This document shows, piece by piece, positions 9,163 to 18,923 of a stretch of 64,000 nucleotides of DNA. Under the pieces are notes generated by a model. The model was not told where the DNA came from, did not search any database, and saw only the letters and a program-made list of their open reading frames with translations. The stretch spans positions 372,001 through 436,000 of the forward strand of contig NZ_CP030848.1 of the NCBI RefSeq assembly GCF_008274825.1, in the 5' to 3' direction. The translations under genes were made by a program, and so were the position numbers. How positions within the stretch are numbered: position 1 is the first letter of the stretch; every line of letters begins with the position of its first letter. This DNA is from Sphingobacterium hotanense. Lineage in GTDB: Bacteria > Bacteroidota > Bacteroidia > Sphingobacteriales > Sphingobacteriaceae.

Positions 9163-10899
9163 ATGAGCACATTTCAAATCAAAGAGAATCCAAGGATCTA
9201 TGATGCAATTGTAGTTGGATCGGGGGCTGGTGGAGGTATGGCTGGATATATTCTTGCCAATGCGGGACTGAAAGTATTGATGTTGGAGGCAGGACCGTTT
9301 TTCGACCCTGCCAAAGATGCTTTACAAATGCGTTGGCCATGGGAGTCTCCACGTCGTGGAGCACCAACAACCCGACCATTTGGCGATTTTGATGCTGCAT
9401 ATGGAGGATGGCAGATTGAAGGTGAACCGTATAGTAAATTAGATGGGACTCAGTTTGAGTGGTTCAGAGCGAGGATGCTCGGCGGAAGAACAAATCATTG
9501 GGGCCGCATATCCTTACGTATGGGACCTGATGATTTTCAGCCGACTGACGGTATCACAGATGCATGGCCGATTACTTATGACGATATCAAACCTTTCTAT
9601 GATCGTGTAGATCGCATGATTGGAATATATGGAACAGTAGAGGGCATAAAAAATGAACCAGATGGTATTTTTATGAAACCTCCCAAACCCAGGTTACATG
9701 AACTTTACATAGCGCGAGCTGCTAATAAAGTAGGAGTGCCGGTTATCGCTGGGAGAGGGGCGGTATTGACGGAAGCGTCTTCTGAAATCAAAGGCCGTGG
9801 AACCTGCTTTTATTGTGGACAATGTGGGCGCTCCTGTAAAGTTTACGGCGATTTTTCGTCTTCTTCTTGTTTGGTTATTCCTGCAATCAAAACAGGTAAT
9901 TTAGAAGTAATAGACAATGCTATGGTACGCGAGGTATTGACCAATGATGAGGGTGTTGCTACGGGAGTTTCATATGTGCAAACTCAGACGTATCAAGAGT
10001 ATTCAGCGAAGGCTAAGGTAATCATATTGGGTGCTAGCGCATGCGAGTCTGCTCGTCTCTTGCTAAATTCTAAGTCTTCCGCACATCCGGCTGGTCTTGG
10101 TAATAGTAGTGGATTAATTGGTAAATACCTACACGACTCCACAGGAGCTAGCATGGTAGGGATTGTGCCAAGCCTTTTGGATAGAAAACGTTATAATGAA
10201 GACGGTACTGGAAGTGTACATATTTATTCGCCATGGTGGGGAGATCATGGGAATCTTAGTTTTCCCAGAGGCTACCATATTGAGTATGGTGGAGGTATGG
10301 GAATGCCTTCTTATGGTTCCTTTCATGGAGTGCCAAATATTAACGGAAAGATCTTTAGTAGCATTGGAGAAGTAAAGGTTTCTGGCGGATACGGTGAATC
10401 CTTGAAACAAGATATTAGACGAATCTATGGTGCATCCGTACGCATGTCTGGGCGCGGCACTGCATTGGCTAGGAAGGAAAATTACTGTGAAATTGATCCG
10501 CTACAAGTTGACAAGTTTGGTATCCCCACACTGCGATTCCATTATAAATGGGCGAACGAAGAAGTGATGCAGGCAAAACATATGCAAGAAACATTTGAGT
10601 CTATCATGCACGAGATGGGCGCAATTATTACTTCCGATCGAAAAGGGTTGGATACCTTATATGGTTTAGAAGCGCCTGGAAAAATTATTCATGAGGGCGG
10701 AACGACACGGATGGGCAACGACCCGAAAACATCGGTGCTCAATAAGTGGGGACAGGCGCATGACTGCAAAAACCTTTACGTAGTTGATGCTGGACCTTTC
10801 GTGCAACAAGGCGATAAGAACCTGACCTGGACAATCCTAGCGTTATCCATGCGTACGGCAGAATACATCTTAGAACAAAAAAGCAAATTAAACAGCTAA
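9163..10899 (+). CDS. GMC-family FAD oxidoreductase, sugar dehydrogenase large subunit
   Basis: 578 residues. The FAD Rossmann fingerprint VVGSGAGGGMAGYILANAG is near residues 17-35 and the C-terminal GMC region contains GGTTRMGNDP, VVDAGPFVQQG and NLTWTILALSMR. Around residue 216 a four-Cys segment (CFYCGQCGRSCK) could hold an Fe-S cluster or disulfides. No signal peptide is seen; such subunits are usually carried out with their Tat-tagged partner, encoded 7 bases downstream. Relatives oxidise gluconate at C2 or glycosides at C3 (glucoside 3-dehydrogenase), passing electrons to a cytochrome. A closely similar copy lies at 60016-61752 on the other strand. Substrate is not determinable here. 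Confidence 0.92.
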   Translation: MSTFQIKENPRIYDAIVVGSGAGGGMAGYILANAGLKVLMLEAGPFFDPAKDALQMRWPWESPRRGAPTTRPFGDFDAAYGGWQIEGEPYSKLDGTQFEWFRARMLGGRTNHWGRISLRMGPDDFQPTDGITDAWPITYDDIKPFYDRVDRMIGIYGTVEGIKNEPDGIFMKPPKPRLHELYIARAANKVGVPVIAGRGAVLTEASSEIKGRGTCFYCGQCGRSCKVYGDFSSSSCLVIPAIKTGNLEVIDNAMVREVLTNDEGVATGVSYVQTQTYQEYSAKAKVIILGASACESARLLLNSKSSAHPAGLGNSSGLIGKYLHDSTGASMVGIVPSLLDRKRYNEDGTGSVHIYSPWWGDHGNLSFPRGYHIEYGGGMGMPSYGSFHGVPNINGKIFSSIGEVKVSGGYGESLKQDIRRIYGASVRMSGRGTALARKENYCEIDPLQVDKFGIPTLRFHYKWANEEVMQAKHMQETFESIMHEMGAIITSDRKGLDTLYGLEAPGKIIHEGGTTRMGNDPKTSVLNKWGQAHDCKNLYVVDAGPFVQQGDKNLTWTILALSMRTAEYILEQKSKLNS

Positions 10900-10906
10900 T
10901 CGAACG

Positions 10907-11548
10907 ATGAACAGAAGAGATTCATTAAAAGCCTTAGGGCTTATTGCTGCAGGCTCTAGCGTAATCGCAGGAGCATGTAAAGCCGATAAAACAAATGCGA
11001 AGAAAGCTACGGTAAATGCAGGCGATAAACTTCCGGGTGTGCAGGACTTCGAACATGAGCGCACGCAGGAACTCTTGGACGAGACCTTCTTTACAGAACA
11101 TGAAATGGCGACCATCACCGTGCTTGCCGATATTATCATTCCAAAGGATGAAATCTCCGGATCTGCCTCTGAGGCGGGCGTACCGGCTTTCATCGAATTT
11201 ATGGTAAAAGATATTCCAAGCAATCAGGTACCGATGCGTGGCGGATTACGCTGGTTGGATATACAGTCGCAGAAGCGTTTTTCCAACCCATTTATCAAAT
11301 GCAAAAAAGAAGAACAACTGGCCTTCGTCGACGATATTGCTTATCCTGAAAAAGCAAAACCAGAGATGATGCAGGGCGTTGCTTTTTTCTCAATCCTACG
11401 GAATTTTACAACTTCTGGTTTTTTTACGACGAAAATGGGAATCAATGATTTGGGATACGTGGGGAATATTCCAGGCATTTGGCAAGGCGTGCCGCCTGAT
11501 GTGCTTCGTGCTCACGGTTTTGAGTCCGACAACTTAAAACAAAGTTAG
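10907..11548 (+). CDS. Gluconate 2-dehydrogenase subunit 3-family protein (Tat-exported)
   Basis: 213 residues beginning MNRRDSLKALGLIAAG, a Tat signal with twin Arg at 3-4, followed by a lipobox-like GACK at 23-26. The rest matches the gluconate 2-dehydrogenase subunit 3 family (HEMATITVLADIIIP, then EAGVPAFIEFMV). In the family this small subunit escorts the GMC flavoprotein to the periplasm and stabilises it. Only 7 bases separate it from the GMC gene. It is almost identical through residue 160 to the copy at 59370-60008, including a perfect 134-bp DNA tract, but the last 45 residues differ clearly. Confidence 0.92.
   Translation: MNRRDSLKALGLIAAGSSVIAGACKADKTNAKKATVNAGDKLPGVQDFEHERTQELLDETFFTEHEMATITVLADIIIPKDEISGSASEAGVPAFIEFMVKDIPSNQVPMRGGLRWLDIQSQKRFSNPFIKCKKEEQLAFVDDIAYPEKAKPEMMQGVAFFSILRNFTTSGFFTTKMGINDLGYVGNIPGIWQGVPPDVLRAHGFESDNLKQS
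11192..11325 (+). repeat. 134-bp identical tract shared with 59590-59723 (inverted)
   Basis: Comparing the two subunit-3 genes base by base by eye, 11192-11325 has no difference from the reverse complement of 59590-59723, while flanks show scattered substitutions. Recent gene conversion or duplication is the simplest reading. Confidence 0.85.
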
Positions 11549-11589
11549 AACAGACATTCGGTAATTTTGCAAAATATGTAATATCCAAA

Positions 11590-11632
11590 TTTGTATTCGG
11601 AGCTGATATAATTCAACAGCTCCGAATACAAA
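11590..11632. terminator. Bidirectional terminator between convergent genes
   Basis: TTTGTATTCGGAGCTG at 11590-11605 pairs perfectly over 16 bases with CAGCTCCGAATACAAA at 11617-11632 around an 11-base loop. It sits between the subunit-3 gene and the convergent Gfo/Idh/MocA gene. T/A tails on both sides fit termination in both directions. Confidence 0.8.
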
Positions 11633-11700
11633 ATAGTCAACACTCAACTTTGGGTAAATCATAATTTAAAGCTGAATATGGGGATCCCCCCCTTCAAACC

Positions 11701-13092
11701 CTAACTCTTCTTTATCTCCGGCTTCAAGTCTGTCAGCGACCCAATTTGAATCGGTTTTCCTGCTTCTATACTTTTTCTAGCAGCCACACCGATCAGCACC
11801 GACAAAACGCCATCCCTCAGATTGGCTCTGTGGTCGTAAGGATCTTCAGCCGACTTCTTTAAAAACAAATCTTCCTGCAAGCGGCGATCGCCACCACCAT
11901 GGCCACTACGCTCGCTAGAAACCGTAACGACCTCATATTTTTCCCAGTTTCTGAACAAAATAAGCTGTGATTCCGTAGTATCACTTTTCGCTTGTTGCAT
12001 CTCTGCAGCGTGCAATTCCTCTTGGCTTAAATTTTCTCCATTGATAAAAGGAATATCTAGCCAAGCATCAATTCTACCTTTTTGCCCGTTGAATGCAATT
12101 CGCCAACCTTCATATGGAGAATAGGTGGTTAAAGAGTAATTAGCGATTACGCCATTTTTGTATTTGATCTGTGCGGACATCTTATCGTAAATGTCGATTT
12201 CATTTCGATAAACGCAGCCATCTCGAAGATAGCCATCATAGTTTTCGTTCGCTACATATAGATTCATTGCTTGTTTATCCTTCGTAATGTCCCAGTAATA
12301 AGCGCAATCTTTCTTATGATCACACGAGCGACAGTTCTTTCCGCGGAATGGACCATTTTTACCATAATGCTCTAAGGCACCATATGCAAAAACCTCTTCC
12401 GGTTCTGCCGATAACCACCAGTTCAGCAAATCAAAGTGGTGTGTTGCTTTGTGAATCCATAAGGAGCCACCTTTATTCATCAATCCGTGCCAGCGACGGA
12501 AATAAGAAGCGCCATGATGAGTATTCAAGTACCAGTTAAAATCCACAGAAGTAACCTCGCCAATCGCGCCTTCTGAAATAAGCTGTTTAATCTTAGTCAT
12601 GTAAGGGCTCCAACGGTAATTGAAACCAACAATCACATTCTTCCCATATTTTTTCTCCGCATCAATGATTGCTTGTGCCTTTACTTCATCGATAGTTAAT
12701 GGTTTTTCCGTTAAAACATCACAATAAGCCAAACCTTTGATAATAAGTTCATGATGAGAAGCATCGGTCGTACAGACCATGATTAAATCTGGCTTTGTTT
12801 TACGTAGCATCTCGTCATAATTTACGAAGGTCGGACAAGATACCCCAATATACTCCTTCGCATACTTTAGGCGCCCTGGATTGATGTCGCTTAAACCGAC
12901 AAATTCGAGTGTGTCAGGAAACTGCTCAACCAATCGACGTCCCCAGAATGTAATTCCTCGAATCCCGGTACCAACGAGTACGACGCGAAGCTTACGATTT
13001 AATCCAAAAGCATCAGTAGGAAGGTTGACCATCGTCCCTATGCTCAATAGCGATAAGGTCTTTAAAAATGTCTTTCTTGAAATACTATCCAT
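11701..13092 (-). CDS. Gfo/Idh/MocA-family NAD(P)-dependent oxidoreductase with Tat-like signal
   Basis: 463 residues. The N-terminus (RKTFLKTLSLLSIGTMV) resembles a twin-arginine-type export signal of Bacteroidota Gfo/Idh proteins, though only R-K precedes it. A Rossmann motif VVLVGTGIRG starts near 37 and the conserved EKPLT lies near 130, followed by the Gfo/Idh C-terminal sheet (FNYRWSPYM, WIHKATHHFDLLNWW). A Cys-rich insert (CRSCDHKKDC) may bind metal. Members act on sugars, inositols or keto-glycosides with tightly bound NAD(H). Its position facing a GMC dehydrogenase pair fits periplasmic sugar oxidation (inference). Transcribed alone from the opposite strand. Confidence 0.9.
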   Translation of the reverse strand: MDSISRKTFLKTLSLLSIGTMVNLPTDAFGLNRKLRVVLVGTGIRGITFWGRRLVEQFPDTLEFVGLSDINPGRLKYAKEYIGVSCPTFVNYDEMLRKTKPDLIMVCTTDASHHELIIKGLAYCDVLTEKPLTIDEVKAQAIIDAEKKYGKNVIVGFNYRWSPYMTKIKQLISEGAIGEVTSVDFNWYLNTHHGASYFRRWHGLMNKGGSLWIHKATHHFDLLNWWLSAEPEEVFAYGALEHYGKNGPFRGKNCRSCDHKKDCAYYWDITKDKQAMNLYVANENYDGYLRDGCVYRNEIDIYDKMSAQIKYKNGVIANYSLTTYSPYEGWRIAFNGQKGRIDAWLDIPFINGENLSQEELHAAEMQQAKSDTTESQLILFRNWEKYEVVTVSSERSGHGGGDRRLQEDLFLKKSAEDPYDHRANLRDGVLSVLIGVAARKSIEAGKPIQIGSLTDLKPEIKKS

Positions 13093-13575
13093 AATAAATT
13101 GTTTTTCATTAGTAAATGCTGTAAAAACACAGAAGCGATTTTACGTTGGTTTAGTTGGTTTTTCGAAGGCAAAACAATCGACGGAATCTATCGAAATTAA
13201 AATTCCTACGGAGCTACAGATACAAATCATAGCCCATGTTCGACCAAGAAAAAATTGACAAGTTTATAATTTTATACGAGCAAGGATAAGCCTCGCTCTT
13301 TTATAACAATCTACGAAAATCAAGGGTTACTAAGATTAAAAATCTACGCAAACGATGCCGGTATTTTTTCAAGGAATGTTGGAATAAATCCATGTAATTC
13401 GATTTTAAATCGCGAGTTGTTGCAATCTGGATATTCAAAACTATGAAAGCCTGTGCTGGTAAAAAACTAACCTGATTAAGCCAATTTCCAATCTGCTAGC
13501 GAAGGATTCCGCTTCATTGCTTTTACAATGCTGTTTGTATTAAAATTCTTATCTTGCCAAGTCACTGTGAAAAAA
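13093..13575. other. Divergent intergenic region between Gfo/Idh gene and ECF sigma gene
   Basis: About 480 bases, AT-rich, holding promoters for both neighbours. TATCTTG near 13550 with a TTTG about 15 bases upstream resembles a Bacteroidota promoter for the sigma gene, but matches are imperfect. No coding remnant recognised. Confidence 0.5.
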
Positions 13576-14121
13576 ATGCCGTTTAAACCACTAACTTCCC
13601 TGGAAAAGGAACGCATTGCGCAATATAGAGATGAGATGGTTTTTAAATCTTATTTCCTTAGGAACTACAAAGTTCTTGAGCGGTATGCCTTTGGTTTTCT
13701 AAAAGACTACGCACTCGCTCAAGACGTCTGTTCGGAAGTGATGTGGAAGATGTGGCATTTAGGAAGTGACCTCATGCATGTCTCTTCCGTGGAAGGCTAT
13801 CTCCTACGGATGGTAAAAAACAGATGCCTCAATTTATTACGATTAAATCAACCTGTTTATCTTGTTCCCGACGATTTCGCGGAAATGAACATAGAGTTCC
13901 CGGATCCCGAGCGCCTAATGATGGAAAGTGAAGGGGTTAAAGAAATACAACAGGCCATTGACGCACTGCCTCAGAAAACAAAGCAAGCTTTTCTTCTCGT
14001 TAAAGAAGAGTCCCGTAGCTACCAAGAAGCAGCGGAAATAATGAACATCTCCAAGAATACGGTTGATCGACATATTCAGATCGCACTCGCAAAAATCTGG
14101 CATTCGCTGAAAAATAGATAA
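13576..14121 (+). CDS. ECF sigma-70 factor (FecI-like)
   Basis: 181 residues from ATG 13576 (MPFKPL). An in-frame ATG at 13528 would add 16 residues but overlaps the promoter-like TATCTTG. Region sigma2 is visible around FGFLKDYALAQDVCSEVMWKM and sigma4 around ALPQKTKQAFLLVKEESRSY plus NISKNTVDRHIQIAL, the helix-turn-helix that reads the -35 box. The FecR anti-sigma gene follows 93 bases on, then susC and susD, so this factor likely drives the sulfatase locus when SusC signals substrate through FecR, as in other Sus loci. Confidence 0.93.
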   Translation: MPFKPLTSLEKERIAQYRDEMVFKSYFLRNYKVLERYAFGFLKDYALAQDVCSEVMWKMWHLGSDLMHVSSVEGYLLRMVKNRCLNLLRLNQPVYLVPDDFAEMNIEFPDPERLMMESEGVKEIQQAIDALPQKTKQAFLLVKEESRSYQEAAEIMNISKNTVDRHIQIALAKIWHSLKNR

Positions 14122-14214
14122 TTTTTTATTACTCATTATCAGTATTTTACGCTCCATTTTTCAGGATTTCCAATAATCGATTGGTGATTTTCTCAACCAC
14201 ACGTGTCTATGTGA

Positions 14215-15291
14215 ATGAAGACCAAAAGTATGAATCACACGGACGAAGAATTTCTTAGCTTATTGAATTTAGCACTTGCTAACGAACTGTCAGCCGATCA
14301 GGAGATCAGGTTGCAAGAGTTGCTATTGCAAGATCCGGACCGCGTGACACTGTACGAGTACCTACTATCGGAAGAAGAGACAGAGCAGGACAGATTGGAG
14401 TTAGAAGTGCTTTATGAGAAGTCCCGACCTAATGATATTCCCGATAGCGTAACGTCAAATCCAACAAAGCCTACAGCGCAAATTTTCCCTTGGAAGAAGT
14501 TCTTTCAGGCGGCAGCTGCGGTATTGCTGATTTTTTCACTGTTCTATCTATATAAGACAAAAGAAACTCCAGCAGTCGAAGGCGATTGGATGGAACTGAC
14601 GACTCAAAAAGGCGAACGTAAATACTTTAAGTTAGTCGACGGAACAGAGGTTTGGCTCAATAGCGATAGTAAGTTGATGTTGAAGCAGGGCTATGGGAAA
14701 GAACATCGCAACTTACAGCTGTTGGGTGAGGGTTACTTCTCGGTGGCGAAGAATACGGCGCTGCCGATGAGAGTAAAAGTGGGCGAAGTCGATGTGAATG
14801 TCGTAGGAACTATTTTCAACCTACAGGCCTATCCGGATCAAGGACAAGTTGTGACTTCCTTGATAGAAGGAAAAGTAAAACTAACCTTGAACGAAAGCAA
14901 AGGCAGCAAGGACTTCGTAATGAAACCCGGCGATAGGATAGAGATTGCTCGTAAGGAAGTCAATGGAAAGGTGAGTTTGGCTCTGGCAGATACAACCGCT
15001 ATTCAACATACCGTCGCTTTTCGGAACGTCGAGAAAAAAGACAACAAAGCCTTAGATGCGCTTTGGACTGAGAATAAATTGGTGTTCAAAGCAGACCGCT
15101 TGGTGGAAGTTGTAAAGAGGCTTGAACGCTGGTACGACGTGACCATTATCGTAGAAAATGATCAATTAAAAGAACAAGCCTTCACAGGAGTTTTTGAGGA
15201 ACCAACCTGTCAGCAAGTCTTGTCAATACTTCAAAAAACTAATAAAAACCTTAATTATACGATGAAAGGAGAGACCATAATTATCAAATAA
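14215..15291 (+). CDS. FecR-family anti-sigma factor
   Basis: 358 residues; ATG 14215 used, ATG 14230 (MNHTDEEF) is an equally possible start. An N-terminal cytoplasmic sigma-binding segment is followed by one membrane helix at about 96-114 (FFQAAAAVLLIFSLFYLY), then the periplasmic FecR domain (GERKYFKLVDGTEVWLNSDS, GEGYFSVAKN, VVGTIFNLQAYP) and the C-terminal domain ending with LERWYDVTIIVEN. It holds the ECF sigma factor at the membrane until contacted by the STN domain of the SusC encoded next. Confidence 0.95.
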   Translation: MKTKSMNHTDEEFLSLLNLALANELSADQEIRLQELLLQDPDRVTLYEYLLSEEETEQDRLELEVLYEKSRPNDIPDSVTSNPTKPTAQIFPWKKFFQAAAAVLLIFSLFYLYKTKETPAVEGDWMELTTQKGERKYFKLVDGTEVWLNSDSKLMLKQGYGKEHRNLQLLGEGYFSVAKNTALPMRVKVGEVDVNVVGTIFNLQAYPDQGQVVTSLIEGKVKLTLNESKGSKDFVMKPGDRIEIARKEVNGKVSLALADTTAIQHTVAFRNVEKKDNKALDALWTENKLVFKADRLVEVVKRLERWYDVTIIVENDQLKEQAFTGVFEEPTCQQVLSILQKTNKNLNYTMKGETIIIK

Positions 15292-15316
15292 AAGATAGAA
15301 GACAAACACAAAAAAA

Positions 15317-15343
15317 GGGTATCCCTTTGGAAAAGGAATACCC
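15317..15343 (+). terminator. Hairpin in the fecR-susC gap
   Basis: GGGTATCCCTTT and its complement form an 11-bp stem with one mismatch (15317-15328 with 15332-15343). No long T run follows, so it could be a terminator, an attenuator, or an RNA-stability structure that lets susC be expressed apart from the sigma/fecR pair. Confidence 0.5.
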
Positions 15344-15417
15344 AAATGATTTAAACCATGAGCATCTCGCCCTAGGAAAGTTGGATGCTCACATCTGATT
15401 ATTTAAAAACTAAATTT

Positions 15418-18400
15418 ATGAAAAAAAAATCACATGAACTAAATCGTGTGCCCATTCCTAATTACGTAAAGTGGCTCTTGATGGTCAAATTTATCCTGAT
15501 TTTTACGTTGGCTTTTGCTGCCCACAGCATGGCTAGCGAATCCAAAGCACAAAACAAAGTTTCCATGCAATTTAAAGATGTGAAACTCAAAAATCTGCTC
15601 AATTCAATCGAAGAGCAGACCGCTGTATCATTCATCTACAACGACAATGCGATTCGTGATATCCGCATCGCAGATATACGAGTTGAAAATAAAGATTGGC
15701 GCGAACTTTTGCTTCCAATATTGAAAGCGCAGAACTTCCAAATGACGCTGTTAGGAACGAACCGCGTCTTGATTGAAAAAAATAATGAACAATCCAATAT
15801 AGCTTCAGGGACTGTTAAAGATCAACATGGAAACCCACTTGCGGCAGTATCCGTAAAACAAAAAGGAAAAGAACGTTCCACGAGTACAAATAGCGATGGT
15901 CAGTTCTCGTTAGAAACAGAAGGGAATAACCCGGTCTTGATCTTTAGCTACGTTAGTTTTCTGAGCCAAGAAATACCATTTACCGGACAACCGATGCAGG
16001 TCACCCTCGCTGAGGACCTTGCGCAGTTAGAAGAGGTTGTTGTGGTAGGTTATGGTACGCAAAAGCGAGTTAATTTAACCGGTTCGGTGGCGACGATATC
16101 TGGCGACCAGATTGCAAATCGACCAGTGGTCAATGCGACACAAAGTTTGCAGGGAACCATGCCTGGCCTAAATGTAAGTGTTAATGGTGCAACAAAGCCC
16201 GGACAATCTTTTAAACTGAACGTTCGTGGTACAGGTAACTTAAGTGGTTCCGATCAACCTTATGTTTTGGTAGATGGGATGGAGATGTCACTTGCTGATG
16301 TCAATCCTAACGATATTGAAAATATTTCCGTACTCAAAGATGCATCTGCTTCAGCAATCTATGGTTCTCGCGCGGCATATGGTGTTATCTTAGTAACAAC
16401 AAAAAAAGGAGCATCAGGTAGAAAACAAATTAACTTCAGCTCGAATACAGGCTTCACTTCCCCGGTAAATCTACCGGATATGGTCAATTCTGTAGACTTT
16501 GCAAATTATTTTAACGCAGCAACTTTCAACGCATTGGGCACGAAGCAATATTCCGAAGAGAAGATTGCCCTTTTGCAGCAATATATCGATAACCCTGGCT
16601 CGGTTTCCATATTCCCGGAAGTAAATTCCAACAATTACGGCAGCTGGGAGAACAGTGCAAATGGGGTAGCGAATACAGATTGGTTTAATTTTCATTATAA
16701 ACCCTATGCGCTTCGCCAGAACTATACCATGAACCTAAGTGGTGGAAATGATGGAACACAATTCTACGTTTCCGGAGGTGTTTACCAAGAGGATGGTGCA
16801 TTGCGTTATGCGGATATAGACTACAAACGCTATAACGTAAATGTGTCTGTAAATTCACAATTAGCCGATTTTATCAAGCTAAAAAGCAATGTGAAGTACA
16901 CGCACAATCAGAATCAATCGCCGTTAGCAGGCTATGAAGGCTTATTCTTTCACAACCTTGCCCGTATGCGTCCGAATGTATCACCCTATGATTTCTATGG
17001 TAATTTTACAGAGCAATCGTTCGTCCCTTATCTGCAATCAGGTTCACAAGATAAAAGCAATAATGCGGCCCTTGTTATCCTTGGTGGCTTAGAGATAACA
17101 CCTGCAAAGGACTGGAAAATATTCGCGGATTTGAACTTCAGCAAGCGAAATTTTGAAGGCTCGACCCTTAAAGTTCCTGGTACAATTTATGGCATTGATG
17201 GTACGCCGATTACCATGAACCGTTCGGAATTTAATATTCCGCTAGCGGGTAGCTTTGCTCGTACCATGTATGAGCAAACCTACATCACACCGAATATCTA
17301 TACCAATTATAAAGTCGCTGTAGACAAACATCAATTTGATTTAACGGCAGGTTTCCAACAAGAATACAATCAATACAAAGAGCTTGGCGCTTCAGCGACG
17401 GAGTTGATCAGTTTCGACCGTCCGGGAACAGACCTGGCGACAGGCACCAAAGCCTCTTCCGAAGTAAGGAACCACTGGGCAACAAGAGGTTTCTTCGCGC
17501 GTATCAACTATAATTTCAACAGCAAGTTCCTTTTAGAACTTAACGGACGTTACGACGGGTCTTCTCGCTTTGCGAGCGACCAGCGATGGGGATTTTTCCC
17601 ATCTGTTTCTGCGGCGTATAACATCAGCGAGGAACAATTTGTGAAGAACAGCTTGCCTTGGCTGAATCAGTTAAAGCTACGCGGATCCTATGGTAATCTA
17701 GGAAATCAAGCGGGCGCAAATATGTACGCGTACCTGGAGAATATGAATATCGTTGTTCCTGGATTGGGAACTGGCGGTCGCTACTATTTTGGCGACGAGC
17801 GCGAAAGCTATATTCAAGCGCCAGGTGCTTTTAATCCGCTTATCACTTGGGAGAAGGTTCAAAGCACGAATGTCGGAATAGATTACGCCATGTTAGAAAA
17901 CCGTCTCTCGGGAACATTAGAATGGTATCAACGCAATACCAAAGATATGTTAGGGCCATCTCGCGATGTAGCAGATATGTATGGTGCTACACCTCCACAG
18001 TCGAATAATGCAGACTTAAGAACCCGCGGATGGGAACTCTCCATCAAATGGAAAGACAATATATCGGAAGACTTAAGCTATGATCTCGGTGTCATGTTGA
18101 CCGACTACCGTTCAGTTGTAACACGCTACCAAAATCCGACGCGATTTAATCCTGCGGGAGCTTGGTATGAGGGTAAGAATGTAGGCGAAATATGGGGATT
18201 TACAGCAAATAGCTTGTTGAAAACCGCGGAAGAAGCCGCTAACTACAACGCAACATTGAATAGATCTTATCTTTCAGCACGTGATTGGGTGGCTGGTGAT
18301 GTAAAATATGAAGACATCAACGGTGACGGCAAGATCGATATCGGTGCAAATAGAGTAGGAGACTCGGGTGATTACAGCATTATCGGAAACAGCAGCGCAC

Positions 18401-18912
18401 GATATAACTTTAGTCTTTCTGGAGGAGTTAATTGGAAGAATTGGAGCCTGAACATGTTATGGCAAGGTGTTGGAAAACAAGACTTCCTGCCTGCTGCCTT
18501 AGATGCTTACTTCTGGGGGGCTGGTTCCTTGGCACAGGTTACTGTATTTAAAGCGCATTTAGATTACTTCAGCGAAAGCAATCCGGACGCATACTATCCG
18601 AACCCTTATGCTTCCCCTGTCGGTGCTATAGCTTCTTATACCAATAAAACACAATCCCCTGCTAGCCGATATATCCAAAATGCTTCTTACATCCGTCTGA
18701 AGAACTTGACGCTGCAATATACGTTCAACAGAGAATGGACACAGCGTATGAAGATCAATCGATTAACTGTGTTCGGCACAGGCGACAACTTGCTGACCTT
18801 CACCAAGCTCGCTGGAATGTTCGATCCTGAAACATTAGTTGGCGGACAAGGAACAGGAAAACTATATCCGTTGAGCAAGGTCTATTCTTTCGGTGTAAAT
18901 ATCACATTTTAA
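15418..18912 (+). CDS. SusC/RagA TonB-linked outer-membrane receptor with STN domain
   Basis: ATG 15418 (MKKKSHEL) chosen over 15385; 1164 residues. After an extended signal region (VKWLLMVKFILIFTLAFAAH) comes the secretin/TonB N-terminal STN domain (about 45-125), a carboxypeptidase-like beta-sandwich (about 135-210), the SusC-type linker VVVVGYGTQKRVNLTGS, the plug (YVLVDGMEMSLADVNPNDIE, GSRAAYGVILVTTKKG) and the barrel ending FGVNITF. The STN domain marks it as a transducer that signals to FecR. With the next gene it forms the import complex for products of the sulfatase locus. Confidence 0.97.
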   Translation: MKKKSHELNRVPIPNYVKWLLMVKFILIFTLAFAAHSMASESKAQNKVSMQFKDVKLKNLLNSIEEQTAVSFIYNDNAIRDIRIADIRVENKDWRELLLPILKAQNFQMTLLGTNRVLIEKNNEQSNIASGTVKDQHGNPLAAVSVKQKGKERSTSTNSDGQFSLETEGNNPVLIFSYVSFLSQEIPFTGQPMQVTLAEDLAQLEEVVVVGYGTQKRVNLTGSVATISGDQIANRPVVNATQSLQGTMPGLNVSVNGATKPGQSFKLNVRGTGNLSGSDQPYVLVDGMEMSLADVNPNDIENISVLKDASASAIYGSRAAYGVILVTTKKGASGRKQINFSSNTGFTSPVNLPDMVNSVDFANYFNAATFNALGTKQYSEEKIALLQQYIDNPGSVSIFPEVNSNNYGSWENSANGVANTDWFNFHYKPYALRQNYTMNLSGGNDGTQFYVSGGVYQEDGALRYADIDYKRYNVNVSVNSQLADFIKLKSNVKYTHNQNQSPLAGYEGLFFHNLARMRPNVSPYDFYGNFTEQSFVPYLQSGSQDKSNNAALVILGGLEITPAKDWKIFADLNFSKRNFEGSTLKVPGTIYGIDGTPITMNRSEFNIPLAGSFARTMYEQTYITPNIYTNYKVAVDKHQFDLTAGFQQEYNQYKELGASATELISFDRPGTDLATGTKASSEVRNHWATRGFFARINYNFNSKFLLELNGRYDGSSRFASDQRWGFFPSVSAAYNISEEQFVKNSLPWLNQLKLRGSYGNLGNQAGANMYAYLENMNIVVPGLGTGGRYYFGDERESYIQAPGAFNPLITWEKVQSTNVGIDYAMLENRLSGTLEWYQRNTKDMLGPSRDVADMYGATPPQSNNADLRTRGWELSIKWKDNISEDLSYDLGVMLTDYRSVVTRYQNPTRFNPAGAWYEGKNVGEIWGFTANSLLKTAEEAANYNATLNRSYLSARDWVAGDVKYEDINGDGKIDIGANRVGDSGDYSIIGNSSARYNFSLSGGVNWKNWSLNMLWQGVGKQDFLPAALDAYFWGAGSLAQVTVFKAHLDYFSESNPDAYYPNPYASPVGAIASYTNKTQSPASRYIQNASYIRLKNLTLQYTFNREWTQRMKINRLTVFGTGDNLLTFTKLAGMFDPETLVGGQGTGKLYPLSKVYSFGVNITF

Positions 18913-18923
18913 GACTATTTCTT

